This document shows, piece by piece, positions 58,170 to 64,000 of a stretch of 64,000 nt of DNA. Position 1 is the first letter of the stretch. Each line of letters starts with the position of its first letter. The position numbers and the translations under genes were made by a program. Where the stretch lies: contig ARYC01001547.1 in NCBI GenBank assembly GCA_000711775.1, forward strand, positions 1 to 64,000, in the 5' to 3' direction. The notes beneath the pieces are model-generated. The model made no database searches. It was not told where the DNA came from and saw only the letters and a program-made list of their open reading frames with translations. This stretch comes from Oxytricha trifallax. Lineage: Eukaryota > Ciliophora > Spirotrichea > Sporadotrichida > Oxytrichidae.

Positions 58170-60936
58170 ATGAACTCAACAATAAACGGTGCATTTATGA
58201 ACAGCCAATCTGACTTCAATAATATCACTAGCATTACTAATGATAAGAATAGACCTCCGAAACCTCGACTTTTAAGAACTTTCGTAGTAAAATAGAAAAA
58301 TATTAGATCCACTCCATATAAAATTCATCAAACTAAGGATATGCTATTTTCCACATAACCTGGCTTTTTCCATATTACTCATTCATAAAACATTTTACTT
58401 TTTAAGTATCCATATTTTTTTCTAGAGAAATAATTAAAAATATTTTATATACTTACTATAGTAGCAGTTCTAAAACCATAAATTAGCAATACAATTAACA
58501 AGTAATCGCAACAATGACTCTTAGGAACACCCTAATAACAACACCCACAAATAAATTCAATCCACATTCTCCCTCTAAGATCACTCCTTTTAACCTAGAA
58601 AAAAGGTAGTTTACTAGAAGTGTCGATAAGCGAACTGAAGATTAACAATATAAATTTGGTGATTCTATGAGTCAAAATAAAAACAATGAAAAGGCTTTGA
58701 GAGTAAGTATTAGCGCCAGTGCAGAAAGAAACGATGGAAGAGAATTTTAAAGCAAAAATTTACTTTTTCAAACTCAAAGTAGACTTCTAAATAACAAATC
58801 AAATACTCTGGCTATTGAGAAGAACCCAAAAAGCATGATGTCACAGACTCAATCTAAATTGAATATTTAAAACCCAAGATAAAAATAATTACAAAGAGGT
58901 AGCTCTTCGCTTTTGGAATATGATGTAAGCCCAAGTCTTGGGACTATGACTTAGCATGGAGGGAAAAGTGTATAAACCGTTAATACTGCAGATAAACAAG
59001 ACACTAAACAACAATCAAGCTAATATCACTTGAAATTACTTAAATAAACTGTCAATCAATAATAGGAAGATGAATTTCAAAGCAATATTTTGGCTGGAAA
59101 AAGATTGATTAAAGCTAAAACTAAGATGCTAAGCGAAGATTTTTCATAAATATCTGGAAGTGGTAAACCTCCGACTGCCCCTTCGACTTCTTAAAACCTG
59201 CTCAAAACTTAGAAACTAATCAATTAAAAAATCTCGAAGAACATGATGACTTCTACTTTTATGATAACTACAGTTACAAACAAGATTAAATAATTAATTA
59301 GGAACGAAGAAATAGCTATTAAAAATAAAGAGCAAGAGAAGTCGAATTATTTCAAGCTTGATCTGAGAAGTGCTTAGAAACAACAAATTGATAAACTTAT
59401 GAGGCTGAAGGATGAGCTCAAAATTAAGGGATTAAATAATTCTAGTGTCAGTGGGAACGTCAAACATTTTGGTGATAAACCCAGGCAGATAAGATTTGGA
59501 TCTGTAGCATACTTAATTTAGAAGCCAAGAAGCAATAGTGAAGGTGGTTCGCAAAAATCTCATATTACAAAATTGAGTAATAAATATTAACTGCTTATAA
59601 TATATGAATTTTACTTAAACTTTCTTATAGCAAAGACAATTAGCCACTATAATTTCTCTCATCTCTATCATAGCTTTAACTTGACGATAAATTAAGAACA
59701 GATTTTACTAAATTAAATAGAAAAGACATCCCTCATGACGCTCTCAATAAATTCAAATGGAAGACTATTTAATACCTTTTAGAGACTAAGAAATCTCAGA
59801 TTGACCTATTAACCAGGGATTTGAAAAGTTTAATGCAGGAGGTTAAAGACGAGACTAAAATGATCAAAGAAAAGGAAGAAAAACGGTAGAAATAAATGAG
59901 GAGGTTTTGGATGAGTGGTAGAAGCAAACTAAGTGATGTATCAGAGAGTAACATCAAGGAATGTGATTCTGATAAAGAAAACGATAATAAGAAAGGCAAT
60001 AAAAACTAAAATCAGTAAACACAATAACCTCCAGAACAAGAGGAAGAAATTGGCTTGAACAGAGAGGAATTTGGAAGACTATTGATTAAAGTAGGTTTGG
60101 GAGCTGACACAGTTCTAATTGACAAGATATTCTGGATATTTGATGAGGATGGCAGTGGAGATATAGATCACAAAGAACTGGGAGTGGGCTTAGAACTATT
60201 AAAGAACAACACTTTCGAGGAGAAACTGGATAAATTTTTCGATCTGTGTGATGAAGACAATTCAGGAACTATCGATAAGAAAGAGTTCTACACTCTCTTA
60301 AGACTAAATGTAACTGACTATGAAGACAGAAATAGGCTGAAAACCTATGTGAATGAAATCTTTCAATAATTTGATAAGAGAGGGAATGGGGATTTAACCA
60401 AAGAAGAGATGAAGGAAGCTTGCTCCTCAAACCCTAAGATAAAAAATCTCATAGAGAAAAACGTAAAGATTTTGAAAGATATTGATAACTGGATTGAATC
60501 TGATTTTGCCAGACCATTCACCACTAAAATCTCATTTTGTGCTGGGTTAAGTATCAACTCAAGAAATAATGCAGTGTACTATCCATCTATAAACAAATTC
60601 TTAAGTGCTTTTGAGAAGAAAGAGTAGATTTACAAAGATGTTCAAGATATTCTAAAGAACTATGAAAAGAAAGATAGTATTGCTTTTTTATTAGTTGTTT
60701 ATAATAAATTCATTCTGTGCATGTTTTTACCTAAAATGCGAAAAATTTTAAATCAATAGACTATTGATAATAATTCCAATTTACCAGGTGTTTTAAACGT
60801 TAATAGAGGAAGAAATCTTAGTACAGACGGAGGTATTATTGCAGAAGTAACTGAAGAAAGTCTTGGTGGAATTTCCATGGATAAAGGTAGAAATAGATTT
60901 ATGAAGAAAAATACCTCAGTTTAATTCAATATTTGA
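58170..60936 (+). CDS. EF-hand calcium-binding protein with disordered N-terminus
   Basis: ATG 58170. About 500 polar residues come first, then helices (RDLKSLMQEVKDETKMIKEK) and three EF-hand loops: DEDGSGDIDHKE (60,135), DEDNSGTIDKKE (60,250) and DKRGNGDLTKEE (60,370). The first two have all Ca2+ ligands (D1, D3, S/N5, D/T9, E12); the third has N5 and E12 too. The arrangement resembles calcium sensors of the calcineurin-B/EF-hand PPase type, but no enzyme part is present. After an AT-rich gap (60,675-60,780) the tail reads VNRGRNLSTDGGIIAEVTEE to TGA 60934. Gaps at about 58385-58460 and 59580-59690 are IES-like. Confidence 0.75.
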
Positions 60937-61049
60937 TTCTTATTTTAATAAGTTTACGATTAAAGAGTGTTTGATATAGTACTTATTTATTATACCAAAA
61001 AACTACTAAAAATGTAAATTAATGAAATAATGATTTAATTATAGAATTT

Positions 61050-62454
61050 ATACTACAATTTAATACTTCTTATAGGTTATTCACTCTTAAACTTTGATTT
61101 TATAGATTTGTAAGTTTTAACAAGATTTAATGAGCATTTAGCTGAATTTTTTTCATACTCACATAACATAGTTAAGTATTTTGAAACTTTGCAATACTTT
61201 TCTCCTTCCATAATCTTTATCTTTTACCTAAAGTTACTGTTCATTTAAAACAATATTAATTTTATGATTAATCTTTTAAATATTAAGGTATTTTGCATAA
61301 CAAATATATAAATTAACTTTTCATTTCGTTCCCCTCCAATTAATTATTGTAACCTCTAATAGTCTATTTCAATGCTTATAGCCCTTACTTTTCTCTTGTA
61401 CTGCTGCTTACCAAGCATGTAGCCGAAATAGGTATTAAACTCCTCACTAGCTTAATAGAAGATGCGACATACCTCCTCAGAACTCAGAGTCAATTCATCG
61501 TTTATATCTTGAGCTGAATAGTTCTCATCTTCTGCCAAGTTTAGAAGCAAGTTATATTAGGGGAGTACTTGAGTGTTTTACAATTGCTCTTAAGTTTATT
61601 GAGGTGAATTTGGCTTTGAAGTACCATTTTCTTCTATGATTATACTTTTCTCCAATTGAGACATCTATTGGATCTGAGGTCTGTTCTTTGAAGAAGGAGA
61701 GTATTTCTTCGCCTTCCTCTTGATGTTTATAATTGAAGTGTAGAGAGGTGGTATAAAGAACCTGCGATGCATGTACTACACAAATTACTCGAGAAGAGAA
61801 AGATTTTTGTCAAAGAGTTGCCTCAACAGCTCTTGCTAAACTAATTCTTGAAGATGTGAGCGGCCACCTTCGAATTACTAAGTTGCTTAGTTAAACTATG
61901 GGTGCTTATATTGGAGAGTGTTTGTGCAATTAATGAAACAATCCACTGAGAAGTTTTTCAAGCCATCTAGTTATTTGTTTAAGCACTCCTCATCGATTCT
62001 TTTACGATTTTAATCGATGTGTATGGTCTTAACTTTTGTAGCAAACTATTTAATAAGCAATCTAATCAAATGAGAGTTTCTATTTAACTATAATAATAAT
62101 TGTACTAGCAAAGTAATCTTTAGTCTCATCATTTTTACCTTATATAACTTTTGAGGACATGTAGTCTTGATAAGTGTCTCTGAGTTATTACTCACATTAT
62201 GTCAATCTATGAAGCTAATAATCAACTAAAATCACTCCAAATCCCTTTTCAATCAAATACTTAGCATACTCAGTGCCTATGTGTGAGCCTGCTCCATATA
62301 TCACAATAAAACGGTCTTCTTTTGAATTATTGAATGGATTTTGAGAGAGAGATTTTTAATCTTTAGCTGCCTAATTGCCTTGAGTAAGCTTGCTTAAGAA
62401 ATTAAATATACTCCATTGTGAACTTTAGCCCTGATTTTAAGATGTTTATTGCAT
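61050..62454 (-). CDS. Rossmann-fold (SDR-like) protein
   Basis: Begins at about ATG 62452 (MQQTSQNQGQSS). After a Gln/Ser-rich leader comes RFIVIYGAGSHIGTEYAKYL, IEKGFGVILVDYQ: the GxxxHIG nucleotide loop and second strand of short-chain dehydrogenases, with His for the usual Gly. After a gap at 62,085-62,220: VKTIHIDQNRKRIDEECLNK, FSVDCFINCTNT (third/fourth strand), then a long insert and charged helix. A YxxxK catalytic pair is not obvious. The tail is Gln-rich and ends with a compact segment (SSEEVCRIFYQASEEFNTYF). A possible further exon at 61,060-61,215 (MEGEKYCKVSKYLTMLCEYE) is in the same frame. The stop is not resolved. Confidence 0.55.
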
Positions 62455-62999
62455 TGAAAATTGATTGGTAGAAACGACTGTTTTCTCTTAACCTGCTAAG
62501 TTAGCTGTGTTTTAAATTTACTGCTGCTTTTTAAAATAGAGGTAGGAGGTTGTAAACTTATAAGTTAAGAAATTAATAAGTAAATGCTATTTAATTATAA
62601 AACTAGCTTTTTATAAATCTGATTTAGTAATTTGATTATAATTTATAGAGATACATTAATTTTCTTTTTATTATTATTGAACTTTTTTATATTAATTCCT
62701 AAATGTGTTTTAGCTAATCCTAAACCTAATAAAGACACCGTCATAAAAGGTAGAAATTTAGAATTAGATGCATTTGCTTATCCTTCAGTTGGTAAATTGC
62801 TTGTTATGTCAGGATTGGATGGGTTATTACTTTTCATTTTTAAATTAAAATTATCTTATAAATTATTAACTTATTATCTTTTTAACCTCATTTTTAAATT
62901 AATATTCATATTCGATGTTATGAATAAATCTACTACTATGATTTAAAATAGTCTTAAAATTAAGTAAATTAAATCATACTATAATTATAATTTCTAACA
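62455..62999 (+). other. spacer with a short hydrophobic frame
   Basis: The frame at 62632-62946 would give IFFLLLLNFFILIPKCVLAN (signal-peptide-like), then a polar patch and more hydrophobic helices. It lacks a good ATG context and the GC of real genes nearby, and overlaps the kinesin leader region. It could be a small membrane protein or a mitochondrial-DNA-like insertion; I would not call it a gene without transcripts. Confidence 0.25.
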
Positions 63000-64000
63000 A
63001 TGGAAAATTAATAAAAATCCTCTAGATCCAGAACCAAACCCAGAACCCAGCAGTAACAAGAACTTGTCACAAAAAAGTCTAGAAATACTAATATAAAAAA
63101 TGAATAAGCGTTTTTGACTTAAACTTCTTAAGATTCCTACTATAAAAATTAAGAAAAAACTCCAGATAATTAAAATAGCATGAGAGAATCTAAGTAAAGT
63201 TAAGTTATCTATAAATCATAAAATACTGTTCGAAATAAAGCTAACGAATAATATAATAGGTATAAAAATAGAGAGTAGAAAGTCAAAAATTAACAAGTTT
63301 TACAGACTTAAAAGTAAAACATTTAAGAGTCTTAATCAAAGCAATCGAAATAAACGAGGAATATAGATTATTCAATAGAGAAGCCAGAAAAAATTTGGGT
63401 TAAGGAGAAAGATAAACATAAGTCAAGTATTCGTCATAAAGACAAGGATGAAAGTATACTATAAACTAAGAGATCATCTTTATCTTATCGTAGCGTAATC
63501 AGAGATCAAAAGAGCACACCAAAAGCTAAGTTAAATAATAACATAAGCAATATAGATAAATTATTAAATTCAGTAGATGAATGAAATACAATATAGAGTA
63601 AAATTAATTAGATTTAAGAGAATATTAAAGTCTATGTTAGAATTAGACCTCAGTAAAAATAAGAGATTGGCAAGGAGGAAATATTATACATTTCAAATGA
63701 TAACAAGACTTTAAGGGTTTCTGATCTCACTCATTATTTGGAATCTACTTACTAATATGTGTTTGATCCAAGATCTAGACAAAAAGATGTTTTTGACAAA
63801 TCAGTGAGAGAGTGTGTTGACAGTGTGATATAGGGTTATAATTCTACTATCTTTGCCTATGGTTAAACTGGCTCTGGAAAAACTTACACTATATTTGGTG
63901 ATGGATTTTAATCAAGCATGCTACAGCAAATCATTTAGAGAGCAAATATGAGATAATCATTAAATAAACAGGCTTTAGGAGATTTAGAAAATTCTCCTGA
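63000..64000 (+). CDS. kinesin, N-terminal part (3' end beyond window)
   Basis: ATG 63000 (MENQQKSSRSRTKPRTQQQQ). A Lys/Gln-rich extension of about 195 aa leads into a kinesin motor: IKVYVRIRPQ (first strand), YVFDPRSRQKDVFDKSVREC, VIQGYNSTIFAYGQTGSGKT (P-loop), YTIFGD. All hallmark residues of the N-terminal motor subdomain are visible; switch regions lie beyond the window. A TGA at 63582-63584 lies in frame between the extension and the motor, with no ATG after it. Either it is read through or a short segment (perhaps between the CAATATAGA repeats at 63548 and 63589) is removed. Microtubule motor; class not determinable. Confidence 0.85.

Noticed and set aside
59796..59999. Minus-strand hydrophobic frame
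   Set aside because: Shadow of the EF-hand gene's charged helices.
1..64000. CRISPR arrays, rRNA genes, bacterial operon signals
   Set aside because: No regularly spaced repeats, no rRNA-like conserved blocks and no Shine-Dalgarno pattern. The content is eukaryotic throughout.

Overview
This window looks like germline (micronuclear) DNA of a ciliate. Non-coding DNA is very AT-rich. Genes are dense and on both strands, and their reading frames stay open only if TAA and TAG are read as glutamine (many hundreds of such codons). Most genes end in TGA and have short GT..AG introns. Many are also cut by short AT-rich segments that do not look like introns. Each lies between two copies of a short direct repeat, and removing the segment plus one repeat copy restores frame and protein family motifs. 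That is how internal eliminated sequences (IESs) with pointers look in ciliate micronuclei. At least one gene, an aquaporin, is scrambled: two of its six segments lie downstream and inverted. This resembles spirotrichs such as Oxytricha, Stylonychia or Tetmemena. One thing does not fit them: several long frames contain an internal TGA after which obvious coding sequence continues, as if TGA could also be sense (perhaps Trp), as in the karyorelict code. The species is therefore left open.

Layout. 1-8.1 kb: a protein kinase (5' end missing), a small unknown protein, a degenerate histidine acid phosphatase, and a 4.9 kb TORTIFOLIA-like gene with Gln-rich tail repeats and seven IESs. 8.3-14.3 kb, minus strand: a kelch protein, an unknown Pro-rich protein, GINS subunit PSF1 and the mitochondrial Rieske protein. 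14.5-17.6 kb: a small unknown gene, then a 2 kb transposon-like element. 17.9-20.2 kb: the scrambled aquaporin, with a nested inverted-repeat element and a decayed second copy of its inverted part. 20.8-26.1 kb: a Q/N/S-rich gene interrupted by two near-perfect foldback elements. 26.3-32.4 kb, minus: TMEM107-like, KAR5/GEX1-like nuclear fusion protein, actin-related protein 4/BAF53, and a RING membrane protein. 32.6-38.1 kb: an unknown Q-rich gene and an ankyrin-bromodomain protein. 38-44.3 kb: a long gene-free stretch, a Leu-rich protein, an AAA-ATPase-like/PD-(D/E)XK protein with no IES, and a possible mitoribosomal protein. 45-52.2 kb: a kinase, a small membrane protein and a septin-like GTPase. 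52.8-64 kb: two coiled-coil proteins, an EF-hand protein, an SDR-like Rossmann protein and the start of a kinesin.

Several genes suggest cilia, the cytoskeleton or nuclear events (TORTIFOLIA-like, TMEM107-like, septin, kinesin, coiled coils, KAR5/GEX1-like). There is no sign of operons: neighbours are tandem, convergent or divergent, probably each destined for its own or a few-gene macronuclear chromosome. All translations were made by eye, so exon and IES borders are exact only where a pointer or intron is stated.
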